DNA of 64,000 nt from Phycisphaerales bacterium (GCA_029260515.1 JAJDDC010000060.1:1-64000); one strand, 5' to 3'; positions 8,245-14,964 are shown, counted from the stretch's first letter. Notes: generated by a model not told the origin, from the letters alone. Translations and numbers: made by a program.

Positions 8245-9465
8245 ATGACGACGGCGGCGGACATCCGTGACGGGGGCGGGCTGGGCCCCGAGAGTCTCGG
8301 GGAACGGGTGCGTCCGGTCGGCGTCGAGTTGATTGGGGCGATGGGTGTGTTGCTCGGCGCCATCCCGGGTTCGCCGCACCGCCCGACGGATCTGTCTCGG
8401 CGGCTGGGTCTGAGCCGGGTGATCCTGAGCCGGGTGCTCGGCGCCATCGATTGCGGGGATCCCATCGAGGCGCTCGAGCGATTCCCTGGTCCGGATTCTC
8501 TTCGTTCGCTGGTTGTCGCGGCGGGCGAGGGCGGGGGGGCGCCGTCTTCGGTGCTCGTGCGGGCGGACGCGGCGATCGACCGGTTCGCGGAGCTGATCCG
8601 GGAGGACTTCGGCACGCGCGGGGCGTTGACCGCGGCGATCAGTGCGCAGCGCCCGGAGTTGCAGCAGCGTCTCGTGCTTTCGGGGCGGTACCAGGTGTAT
8701 CAGGGGATGCGCCAGATCCTGGGCGTCGAGGCGGACACCTGGCTCACCTCGATGATGTTCGTGCCGTCCGCGGACGACGACGAGATGCTGGAGGTGACCT
8801 CGATCCACGGCGCCCTGGGGATGCGGCGTCTGCGCCCGGACGTGGGCGTGCACTTCACGTTCGGGGCGCCCGGGCACGCGGAGGACCCCGGCAACCTCTC
8901 GTCGGGACCGGTGGACCTGCGCGAGTTTTACGAGCACGACCCGGCGGGGATCGAGTCGTTTGTGTCGGGCGGGCAGCTCGTGCACCGGCTGGCGGACGAC
9001 CGGCTCGGGCGGCACGCGACGGTGGACATGCTCGCGGTGAGCCACAACGCGAGGGGGTCACGCCGGTACGCGACGGCGGAGCGCCCGAAGGGTGGCGTGG
9101 TGGTGTTCCCTGATGTGCCCGTGAAGACGATGATCTGCGACGCCCTGGTGCACGAGGACGTGTTCCCGGGGGCGGAGCCCGAGCTGATGGTGTTTAACCC
9201 CGGGCCGCGTGGGCCGGCGAATCCGGTGGACCCGGCGCGGGAGATCGACCGGGTCGAGGTCCCCGAGTGTGTCGAGTCGCTGGGGTTGTCGGCGGACCGT
9301 TTCATGCTCGCCGAGGCGCCGCGGTACCGTGAGATCGTGGAGCGAGTGTGCGCGCACTTCGGGCGCGACGTTGGGCGGCTGTGCGTGCACCGGCTGCGGA
9401 TGAGCTACCCGGTGCACGGGTTCCAGTTTGTGATGGCTTTCGAGGCGCCGGCGCGGGGCGGCTGA
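8245..9465 (+). CDS. HTH-containing protein, possible transcriptional regulator
   Basis: This 406-aa protein has a likely helix-turn-helix at about residues 43-66 (P-T-D-L-S-R-R-L-G-L-S-R-V-I-L-S-R-V-L-G), in which the second helix resembles IclR/MarR-type recognition helices. The rest is an alpha/beta region rich in conserved-looking charged motifs, with no recognised catalytic signature, no membrane segment and no signal peptide. A TTG at 8188 would add 19 residues but overlaps the candidate promoter, so ATG 8245 is chosen. It is divergent from the HAF/dockerin gene and could regulate it; that is inference from position only. Confidence 0.55.
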   Translation: MTTAADIRDGGGLGPESLGERVRPVGVELIGAMGVLLGAIPGSPHRPTDLSRRLGLSRVILSRVLGAIDCGDPIEALERFPGPDSLRSLVVAAGEGGGAPSSVLVRADAAIDRFAELIREDFGTRGALTAAISAQRPELQQRLVLSGRYQVYQGMRQILGVEADTWLTSMMFVPSADDDEMLEVTSIHGALGMRRLRPDVGVHFTFGAPGHAEDPGNLSSGPVDLREFYEHDPAGIESFVSGGQLVHRLADDRLGRHATVDMLAVSHNARGSRRYATAERPKGGVVVFPDVPVKTMICDALVHEDVFPGAEPELMVFNPGPRGPANPVDPAREIDRVEVPECVESLGLSADRFMLAEAPRYREIVERVCAHFGRDVGRLCVHRLRMSYPVHGFQFVMAFEAPARGG

Positions 9466-9494
9466 GCAACCCGGCGCAACCGCCGCGGGCGCAT

Positions 9495-9524
9495 AAAAAA
9501 AAGCCCCTCGCTTGCGCGGGGGGC
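9495..9524 (-). terminator. Rho-independent terminator of rplS
   Basis: On the minus strand a GC-rich hairpin (9503-9524, loop of the GCAA type) is followed by eight T, 33 bp after the rplS stop. Its stem-loop, G-CCCC-CCGCGCAAGCGAGGGG-C, is nearly the same as the rpsP terminator and the palindromes around the RAYT gene. Confidence 0.88.
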
Positions 9525-9556
9525 ATTTGGTTGAACGTGGTATGTCGTCGCGCGGG

Positions 9557-9949
9557 TCAGCGCTGGACGGTCTTCTGTCCCTCGACGTGCTTCATGCCGC
9601 GGCGGCGGTCGCGGAGGCGGCGGCTCTTGCCGACGCGGTCGCGGAGGAAGTAGAGCTTGGCGCGGCGGGCGTCGGCGCGTCGGACGACCTCGAACATGGA
9701 GATCGAGGGCGTGTGCAGGGGCCAGGTCCGCTCGACGCCGATGTCGTCCACGACGCGGCGGACGGTGATCATCTCGTTGATGCCGCGACCCTTGCGGGAG
9801 ATGAGCACGCCCTGGAAGACCTGGATCCGCTCCTTCTCGCCCTCGCGGATGCGGACGTGGACGTTGAGGGTGTCGCCGACGTCGAAGCGCGGGATGTCGG
9901 TCTTGAGCGCGTCGGCGTTGACTGACTCGATGAGCTGCTGCGTGCCCAT
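9557..9949 (-). CDS. rplS: 50S ribosomal protein L19
   Basis: L19 sits at the 30S-50S interface of the ribosome. The 130-aa sequence shows the family core D-I-P-x-F-x-V-G-D-T-L-N-V-H-V-R, G-E-K-E-R-I-Q-V-F-Q-G-V-L-I-S-R-K-G-R-G, R-T-W-P-L-H-T-P-S-I and R-R-A-K-L-Y-F-L-R-D. A short basic tail extends beyond the usual end. The start ATG 9949 has GAGGGG upstream. In most bacteria rplS closes the rpsP-rimM-trmD-rplS operon; here it is separated from trmD by a membrane protein gene and a transposase. Confidence 0.95.
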   Translation of the reverse strand: MGTQQLIESVNADALKTDIPRFDVGDTLNVHVRIREGEKERIQVFQGVLISRKGRGINEMITVRRVVDDIGVERTWPLHTPSISMFEVVRRADARRAKLYFLRDRVGKSRRLRDRRRGMKHVEGQKTVQR

Positions 9950-10055
9950 GGCGGGGACCCCTCGGGGGCTGGAGGCGGGTTGGCCCCCTCCCGGCTCGCC
10001 CGGGGGGGGACCCGAAGGGTAGGCGGGGGCGGGCGTTGGGTCTTCTCAGGCCGGG

Positions 10056-10442
10056 TTACGCCAGGCCAGAGCGGGCCGGGGGCAGGAGCAGAACGGCGAT
10101 CGTAACGAGCGAGAGGAGCGTGCCGAAGGGCAGGTACCAGAGTGTGAGGGCGGCCATGACCAGGAGGGTCCACCAGGCGGGGGCCCTGGGCGACGCGGCG
10201 AAGAAAATGGAGGCGGCGACAAGGGCGAGCCCCAGAACGATGTGGACGCCCATGAAGAGCGTGGACCTCGGGTCGAGGCCGACGCCCTCGACGAGGCGGG
10301 ACCAGGGGCCGAGCTGGCCGGCGAACCTTCCCGTCTTGGGTGTGACGTAGTCGCCACTGAGAAGTGCGTGCGAGCCGTCGAAGGCGAGCCAGGCGCCGAG
10401 GAAGACGCTGGCGCCGACGGCGATGTACCCGGACCAGTGCAT
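10056..10442 (-). CDS. small membrane protein, unknown function
   Basis: This 128-aa protein starts at ATG 10442 (M-H-W-S-G-Y-I-A-V-G-A). It has four hydrophobic segments (roughly residues 6-21, 55-75, 83-102 and 105-122) and, between the first and second, a polar loop D-G-S-H-A-L-L-S-G-D-Y-V-T-P that looks conserved. No domain is recognised. The open frame extends upstream, but those residues look non-coding. It ends 106 bp before rplS on the same strand. A TAGACT box 7 nt before the ATG suggests a leaderless transcript. Confidence 0.6.
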   Translation of the reverse strand: MHWSGYIAVGASVFLGAWLAFDGSHALLSGDYVTPKTGRFAGQLGPWSRLVEGVGLDPRSTLFMGVHIVLGLALVAASIFFAASPRAPAWWTLLVMAALTLWYLPFGTLLSLVTIAVLLLPPARSGLA

Positions 10443-10449
10443 GGGTGTC

Positions 10450-10455
10450 AGTCTA
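10450..10455 (-). promoter_or_regulatory. -10-like box TAGACT for a leaderless start
   Basis: TAGACT on the minus strand lies 7 nt before the ATG at 10442. No ribosome site is present. Confidence 0.35.
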
Positions 10456-10481
10456 CATCCGTGACTCGCGTGGAGTCGCCC

Positions 10482-10508
10482 GACGAGCCCCTCGCGCGAG
10501 CGAGGGGA
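10482..10508 (+). repeat. REP-like palindrome upstream of RAYT gene
   Basis: GACGAG is followed by a perfect 8-bp stem, CCCCTCGC / GCGAGGGG, with loop GCGA. An inverted partner lies just after the transposase gene (11021-11046). This arrangement is what is known for REP/RAYT elements. Confidence 0.6.
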
Positions 10509-10513
10509 ACCGG

Positions 10514-10519
10514 TAGCAT
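10514..10519 (+). promoter_or_regulatory. -10-like box TAGCAT for a leaderless start
   Basis: TAGCAT precedes the ATG of the RAYT gene (10526) by 6 nt with no ribosome site. Confidence 0.35.
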
Positions 10520-10525
10520 CCGCGG

Positions 10526-10993
10526 ATGCCGGTCCTCGCGTACATCCTGACATGGACGACGTACGGGAGCTGGCTCCACGGCGACGTACGAGGGTCGGTC
10601 GATGATGGGCACAACTCCCCGGGTCATGAGCACTTGTCAGAGGATGCGAGCCGGCATGCGCGGATGCGCCAAAGATTGGTGGAGCCCGTGTTCTGGATGG
10701 GCGACCGCCAACGGTCGAGCGTTGCCGAGGCGATCAGAGATCACGCCGAGTTTCGTGGCTGGCGGATCCACGCGGTCAGCGTGAGAACCAATCACGTGCA
10801 TGTCGTTGTGAGCGCGAACAAGGCGCCCGAAGACGTTGTCCGGGAGTTCAAGAGTTGGGCGACAAGACGGTTGCGTGAGGAAGACCTGATCGGCGCCAGG
10901 ACGCGCGTGTGGACCAGAATGGGAAGTACGCGGTGGATCGGCTCCGCGGCGTCGTTGGCGGCGGCGGTCGATTACGTCTCGCGGTTCCAGTAG
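10526..10993 (+). CDS. REP-associated tyrosine transposase (RAYT, Y1/IS200-like)
   Basis: RAYTs are single-copy, domesticated relatives of IS200/IS605 transposases that nick REP palindromes as single-stranded DNA. The 155-aa protein begins with the family-typical A-Y-I-L-T-W-T-T-Y-G-S-W-L-H-G-D. The HUH metal motif is in R-T-N-H-V-H-V-V-V, and F-K-S-W-A-T-R-R-L follows. The C-terminal V-D-Y-V holds a tyrosine, but the nucleophile cannot be fixed by eye. The gene is flanked by inverted REP-like palindromes at 10482-10508 and 11021-11046, as expected. It lies between the rplS side and trmD, on the opposite strand to both, and so is inserted into the ribosomal cluster. Confidence 0.85.
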   Translation: MPVLAYILTWTTYGSWLHGDVRGSVDDGHNSPGHEHLSEDASRHARMRQRLVEPVFWMGDRQRSSVAEAIRDHAEFRGWRIHAVSVRTNHVHVVVSANKAPEDVVREFKSWATRRLREEDLIGARTRVWTRMGSTRWIGSAASLAAAVDYVSRFQ

Positions 10994-11020
10994 GAGAGGG
11001 GAAGCATGCGCATCCCGGGT

Positions 11021-11046
11021 CCCCCAGCTTGCGCTGGGGGCTCGTC
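11021..11046 (-). repeat. REP-like palindrome downstream of RAYT gene
   Basis: A perfect 8-bp stem CCCCCAGC / GCTGGGGG with loop TTGC is followed by CTCGTC. Read on the minus strand it is GACGAG plus hairpin, the inverted counterpart of 10482-10508. It lies between the convergent ends of the RAYT gene and trmD and may also act as a terminator. Confidence 0.6.
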
Positions 11047-11055
11047 TGTCGGGGG

Positions 11056-11859
11056 TTAGCGGTTCGGAGGGAGCAGGTCCGGGCGGCGGTCGCGGGTGCG
11101 CCGGGCCATCTGCTCGAGGCGCCAGCGTGCGACGGCGGCGTGGTCGCCCGAGAGCAGGACATCGGGCGCCTCGAGCCCCTCCCAGACGCGCGGGCGGGTG
11201 TAGTGGGGGCAGTCGAGCAGGCGTGCGTCATCCGGGACGCCCAGCTCGCGTTTCCACTTGGCCAGGAGTTTGGGGGGCAGGGGTGAGCCGTCGGGGTCGG
11301 TGGTGGGGGGAAGGGCGAACGAGTCCTGGTGCGCGGAGGCGTTGTCGCCGAGCACGCCCGGGACGAGGCGGGTGATCGCGTCGATGAGGATCATGGCGCC
11401 CAGCTCGCCCGAGGAGAGGATGTAGTCGCCGACGGAGAGTTCGAGCGGGTCGAGCTTGTTGATGACGCGTTCGTCGATGCCCTCGTAGTGCCCGGCGACG
11501 ACGAGCAGGCGGGGCTCGCGGGCGAGTTGTTCGACGAGTGGCTGGTCGAGGCGTCGGCCCTGGGGCGTCATCAGGATGCGCTTGGCCGGGCGGGGGTCGA
11601 GCGACTCGGCGTGGATGGTCGCGTCCCAGAGGGGCTGGCACATCATGACCATGCCGGGGCCGCCGCCGAAGGGGCGGTCGTCGGTCTTGTCGTGCTTGTT
11701 GTCGGCGAAGTCGCGGATGTTGGTTGCGTGGAGGTCGAGGAGGCCTGCGGCGCGGGCGCGGCCGGGGATGGAGACGGCCATCGCCGCGGGCGCCTCGGCG
11801 GCGAACATTTCGGGGAACGTCGTCAGGACGTCGATCCGGATGGGGGCGGGGGTGTCCAC
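11056..11859 (-). CDS. trmD: tRNA (guanine-N1)-methyltransferase
   Basis: TrmD uses S-adenosylmethionine to methylate G37 next to the anticodon of several tRNAs and prevents frameshifting. The 267-aa protein carries the knot-forming core: I-D-V-L-T-T-F-P-E-M-F near the N-terminus, the D-D-R-P-F-G-G-G-P-G-M-V-M motif, L-V-V-A-G-H-Y-E-G-I-D-E-R and S-V-G-D-Y-I-L-S-S-G-E-L. The start is GTG 11859 with AAGGA 8 nt upstream. Usually it stands between rimM and rplS; here rimM is absent from the window, and rpsP lies 2.2 kb upstream beyond an inserted RNA and esterase gene. Confidence 0.95.
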   Translation of the reverse strand: MDTPAPIRIDVLTTFPEMFAAEAPAAMAVSIPGRARAAGLLDLHATNIRDFADNKHDKTDDRPFGGGPGMVMMCQPLWDATIHAESLDPRPAKRILMTPQGRRLDQPLVEQLAREPRLLVVAGHYEGIDERVINKLDPLELSVGDYILSSGELGAMILIDAITRLVPGVLGDNASAHQDSFALPPTTDPDGSPLPPKLLAKWKRELGVPDDARLLDCPHYTRPRVWEGLEAPDVLLSGDHAAVARWRLEQMARRTRDRRPDLLPPNR

Positions 11860-12028
11860 GGGTCATCCTTGGCCTGGGGGCGCAGAAACGGCGAAAAATT
11901 CTTCGGCGTCGTGGAGGGGGCGTGGAAAGAACGTGCACATCCGGGCCCGGGGTGGTGACAAGCCTGCGCACTTCTGGTGGCCGAGGCGGGGAGAAACTGT
12001 CGGCGGATTGGCCCCGGTTGCGAACGAC

Positions 12029-12056
12029 TTGCGGCCCGCGGCGGACGCGGTAGATT
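12029..12056 (+). promoter_or_regulatory. candidate sigma-70 promoter of the structured RNA
   Basis: TTGCGG (12029-12034), a 16-nt spacer and TAGATT (12051-12056) predict a transcript starting near 12063. This is one of the better -35/-10 pairs in the window, and no start codon of a credible gene follows. The preceding stretch 11860-12028 shows nothing else I can support. Confidence 0.55.
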
Positions 12057-12478
12057 GCCGCTGTCGAGCCGAGCACGGCGGTGAGAGCCACCGGGTAAGG
12101 CACGGCTGCGGGCGGCAGCCCAAAGAGGTGGAGTCGCGTCCTGCCAGACGCGGCGAGGCGGCCCCGGCGGGGCCCGGACAACGCCACGGCTCGGAGCGTC
12201 AGGATCCCGGGAGACCGGGCGGCGGACCGAACCCTGGTCCGGGACCAACCCCGTCAGAGGATGCACGCCGACACCGACGCGGCGGACTGGTCGTCCGCGT
12301 CGGCCTCGCCAGGAGCCCTTCGGGGGTCTGATGCGAGGGAAAAGAACCCGGCCTCGTGCACTGAGGTCGGGCCCGGGGAAGCGCCGGTCATGCGAGACCG
12401 GTGGTGGAAACGGGCGAAGCGCCGCTCGCCGGGAAGGCCCGGTGGGATCGAGCGACCCTCGGGTCGTCACGAACCGCC

Positions 12479-12557
12479 GGAAACCGACCGGGCGAAACGG
12501 GAGGCGCCAACGACACGGCCTCGAACTCCGCGCGGGTTCGAGGCCGCGATCGTTTTT
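12479..12557 (+). repeat. direct repeat copy A flanking the esterase gene
   Basis: The segment contains ACCGACCGGGCGAAACGGG and, further on, CGAGGCCGCGATCGT. Both reappear in the same order and orientation, with a few mismatches and a shorter middle, at 13869-13921 after the esterase gene. The similarity suggests a duplication. Confidence 0.55.
12516..12557 (+). terminator. Rho-independent terminator of the structured RNA
   Basis: An 11-bp perfect stem (CGGCCTCGAAC with GTTCGAGGCCG, 9-nt loop) is followed after six bases by TTTTT. No protein gene ends here, so it supports an RNA gene on the plus strand. Confidence 0.65.
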
Positions 12558-12697
12558 GGACCAGACCGCCGGGTCAGTTCTCTCCCAGAGCGGCGAGTCA
12601 GCGTATTGGCGCCTGGATTCTCGATCGTGCGCATCAGGATGGGCGGTGTCGTGACGGGCGCCGGCGTGCCGGCGACGCTGGCTGGAAGGGGTGACGG

Positions 12698-13858
12698 ATG
12701 GCGGTACGCGCGTGGGCACGGACAGTGATTGCGGCGATCTGCATGGGCGCTCTGGTTACGCCGGGGTACTCGCGGGCTGAAGGCGAGTGGGCGGGCGGGT
12801 TGACGGACCCGAGGGTCGTCGAGTTTCGCGTGGAGTCGGGCGTGCTCGGGGAGTCGAGGCCGGTGCGTGTGTATCTGCCGCCGGGGTACGCCGGGTCGGA
12901 CGAGCGGTACTTCACGGTCTACGTGCTGGACGGGGAGCAGAGCTTCTACTCCACGGCGGGGGTCGCGGACGCGCTGTACCAGAGCGGGTACCCGAAGCTG
13001 CTGGTGGTCTCGATCCCGAACGTGGCGAGGTCGCGCGATCTCACGCCCTCGGCGTGGCAGGACGCGCACGACGGCGGCGGCGCGGACAATTTCCTGCGGT
13101 TCCTGCGCGACGAGCTGCGGGCGGAGATCGGCGGGCGTTTCCGGGTGAGCGGGTACCGCGTGCTGGTCGGGCACTCGTTCGGGGGGTTGTTCGCGACGCA
13201 CGTGATCACGACCGATCCCGGGGCGTTCGACGCGTACGTGAGCATCTCGCCGTCGGTGTTCTACGACGGGTACAAGCCGCTCGACGACCTGGTGCGTTCG
13301 TTCGGGCGCGACCCGGGTCAGCGGCTCGGCCTGTACGTCGCGATGGGGGCGGAGCCGGGCGTGGAGGGGGACGGGATCCATCGCCTGTACTCGGCGTTGG
13401 CGCAGGGGGCGCCACCCTGGCTCGACTGGCGGTTCGAGCGTTTCCCGCGCGAGACGCACTCGTCGGCGCCGATTGTCGCGACGCTCGACGGGCTGCGCTG
13501 GGTGTTCCGCGACTGCGTGATGAGCGAGCAGCAGCTCGCGGGCGGGCTGGGGGCTGTGCGGGAGCACTACGTGGCGATATCGGGGCGTTTCGGCAAGCGT
13601 ATGCGCCCGCCGCAGCGTGTGCTGGCGAACCTGGGGTTCGCGCAGATCGAGACGGGCGAGCTGGACGAGGCGGAGCGGACGTTCGTGTACTTCGTCGAGG
13701 TCTACCCGGGGATGATCCTGGGGTACGACGCGTTGGCGGAGGTCCACATCCGTCGGGGCGAGACCGAGGAGGCGATCGCGATGCTCGAACGCGTGCTCGA
13801 GCTCGAACCTGGGTACGGCGATGCCGCGGCGCGGCTTCGCGAGCTGCGCGGCGAGTGA
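12698..13858 (+). CDS. secreted alpha/beta-hydrolase (enterochelin-esterase-like) with C-terminal TPRs
   Basis: The 386-aa protein starts at ATG 12698 with GGAAGGGG upstream. Residues 1-28 look like a signal peptide ending near S-R-A. Residues 35-285 form an esterase D/Fes-type alpha/beta hydrolase: V-R-V-Y-L-P-P-G-Y (57-64), V-Y-V-L-D-G-E near 75, nucleophile S160 in V-G-H-S-F-G-G and His254 in R-E-T-H-S-S-A-P. Residues about 300-383 hold two TPR-like repeats (L-A-N-L-G-F-A-Q-I-E-T-G-E-L-D-E-A-E). The substrate is an ester of unknown type. It is inserted between trmD and rpsP on the opposite strand and flanked by direct repeats, so it may be an acquisition. Confidence 0.78.
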   Translation: MAVRAWARTVIAAICMGALVTPGYSRAEGEWAGGLTDPRVVEFRVESGVLGESRPVRVYLPPGYAGSDERYFTVYVLDGEQSFYSTAGVADALYQSGYPKLLVVSIPNVARSRDLTPSAWQDAHDGGGADNFLRFLRDELRAEIGGRFRVSGYRVLVGHSFGGLFATHVITTDPGAFDAYVSISPSVFYDGYKPLDDLVRSFGRDPGQRLGLYVAMGAEPGVEGDGIHRLYSALAQGAPPWLDWRFERFPRETHSSAPIVATLDGLRWVFRDCVMSEQQLAGGLGAVREHYVAISGRFGKRMRPPQRVLANLGFAQIETGELDEAERTFVYFVEVYPGMILGYDALAEVHIRRGETEEAIAMLERVLELEPGYGDAAARLRELRGE

Positions 13859-13868
13859 CGGGGTCGAA

Positions 13869-13921
13869 GGAACCGACCGGGCGAACCGGGGGCCCCGCTC
13901 GGCTCCGAGGCCGCGATCGTC
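13869..13921 (+). repeat. direct repeat copy B flanking the esterase gene
   Basis: ACCGACCGGGCGAACCGGG and CGAGGCCGCGATCGT match copy A at 12479-12557. Copy B lacks the T-run and part of the stem, so it looks like a decayed or partial copy of the RNA terminator region. Confidence 0.5.
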
Positions 13922-13954
13922 ATCGGGCTCGGTGGAATGACACGCGCGCACAAT

Positions 13955-13984
13955 AAAAAAAGCCCCTCGCTTGCGCGAGGGGCT
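13955..13984 (-). terminator. Rho-independent terminator of rpsP
   Basis: On the minus strand the perfect 10-bp stem AGCCCCTCGC / GCGAGGGGCT with loop GCAA is followed by seven T. It lies 35 bp after the rpsP stop. Its stem-loop is nearly identical to the RAYT-flanking palindrome at 10482-10508. Confidence 0.9.
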
Positions 13985-14019
13985 TGATGATTCTTCGGTT
14001 GGCGAGTCGAGCGGGAGGT

Positions 14020-14652
14020 TTATTCGCCCTCGGTCTTCTCGGCGTCGCCCTCGGCTGACTCCTCGGACTTCGCGGCCTCGGCGGCCGCGGCTGCGGCGGC
14101 TTCCTCGTCCGCCTTCTTCTTGGCGGCCTGGGCCTTGTCCTCGGCGGCCTTGGCGGACTCGACCGCGCTCTCGGCGTCGGCGGCGGCCTTGGTCGCGCCG
14201 GCAACGTCGGCCTTGGCGACCGCGTCCTGGGTCGCCTTGAGGGCGGCGGCGGCCTTGGCCTGGTAGTCGCCGAGGCTGGCCTCGGCCTTGGCCGACATCT
14301 CGGCGATGGCGGCGACGGCGCCCTCGGCCTTCTTCAGCGAGACTTTGGCGGCGACGCGGGCGTTGGCCTCGGCGCGGCGCTTCTCCCAGGCGGCCCGCAT
14401 CTTGTCGGGCAGCAGCTCGTGCTTGGCCAGCAGGTCCTCGACGGTCTCGGTCGGTCGGGCGCCCTGGCTGAGCCAGTACTGGATGCGCTCGCCCTTGAGC
14501 TCGATCTGCTTGGACTCGTCGGTGGCGAGGGGGTCGAACCAGCCGAGGGCCTCGATGACGCGCCCGTTGCGGCGGGTGCGCTGGTCGATGGCGCTGATGC
14601 GGTAAAAGGGGCGGTGCCGGCGGCCGAGACGCTGCATGCGGATGCGGACCAT
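14020..14652 (-). CDS. rpsP: 30S ribosomal protein S16 with long Ala/Lys/Glu-rich C-terminal extension
   Basis: S16 is a small-subunit assembly protein of normally 80-90 residues. Residues 1-85 are standard: M-V-R-I-R-M-Q-R-L-G-R-R-H-R-P-F-Y-R-I, then G-R-V-I-E-A-L-G-W-F-D-P and E-R-I-Q-Y-W-L-S-Q-G-A-R-P-T. Residues about 90-210 are an extra tail almost entirely of Ala, Lys, Glu, Asp and Ser, with heptad-like spacing, probably a long helix or coiled coil. The start ATG 14652 has GGAG upstream. The first gene of the usual rpsP-rimM-trmD-rplS operon, it now stands alone with its own terminator. Confidence 0.93.
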   Translation of the reverse strand: MVRIRMQRLGRRHRPFYRISAIDQRTRRNGRVIEALGWFDPLATDESKQIELKGERIQYWLSQGARPTETVEDLLAKHELLPDKMRAAWEKRRAEANARVAAKVSLKKAEGAVAAIAEMSAKAEASLGDYQAKAAAALKATQDAVAKADVAGATKAAADAESAVESAKAAEDKAQAAKKKADEEAAAAAAAEAAKSEESAEGDAEKTEGE

Positions 14653-14964
14653 GTGGGAGTCTCCAACTATGCGGGCCGCGTGCGGCGGCCGGCGGACCTG
14701 TCCCCGGGCTGGCCGGCGGGCGTGGTGGCCCGTGATCCGGCTTTGTCCCTCGACGCGGCGACCATCGCGGCGTCTGTGTACTCGGGGGCAGGGATTGTTG
14801 GGCGAGGGGGTGGTGGAATCCACCCGGGGTGGGCCGCACGCAGGCCTCGGGGTGGGCATTCGTGCGGCTGGGGGGGGGGGCGGTGTCGGCTATTCTTGGG
14901 CGGGAGTACCGTGAGGGGTCGGCGGGGGCCGGTTCGGGCGCGGGGGAGCGTGGGGAGGCGCCTG
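14653..14964. other. divergent intergenic region with an 11-G tract
   Basis: This 312-bp spacer separates rpsP (minus) from the TIR gene (plus). It contains a run of eleven G (14870-14880) ten bases upstream of TATTCT (14891-14896), a possible -10 box for the TIR gene. No -35 is clear. The open frame that crosses it has no sign of being translated. Confidence 0.5.

Larger units (their letters stand above)
12063..12557 (+). ncRNA. candidate structured non-coding RNA, about 0.5 kb, unidentified
   Basis: No credible reading frame covers this gap between trmD and the esterase. It has a promoter at the 5' side and a strong terminator at the 3' side. In between it is packed with perfect stems: CGGTG/CACCG (12079-12093), GGCTGC/GCAGCC (12104-12120), CCCGG-GAGA-CCGGG (near 12207-12220), CCGACGCGG/CCGCGTCGG (12274-12303), CCGGTC/GACCGG (12384-12401) and CCGGG/CCCGG (near 12429-12442). 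A 7-bp long-range helix is possible between 12065-12071 and 12187-12193. GTGAGAGC, CCCAAAGAGG and AGAACCCGGC recall pieces of RNase P RNA, but the near-universal GAGGAAAGTCC block is missing. tmRNA features are also missing. Size class fits RNase P, tmRNA or a novel RNA. Confidence 0.5.

Noticed and set aside
12063..12557. Annotating the structured region as RNase P RNA or tmRNA
   Set aside because: Short matches exist, but the GAGGAAAGTCC block of RNase P and the tRNA-like ends and tag frame of tmRNA are missing. It is kept as unidentified.
12261..12728. 155-aa plus-strand ORF in the RNA region
   Set aside because: Arg/Pro/Ser-rich composition typical of non-coding GC-rich frames, no ribosome site, and it crosses the terminator.
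12467..14839. 790-aa minus-strand ORF across the esterase and rpsP
   Set aside because: Overlaps two real genes in other frames and reads as low-complexity Arg/Pro/Ala.
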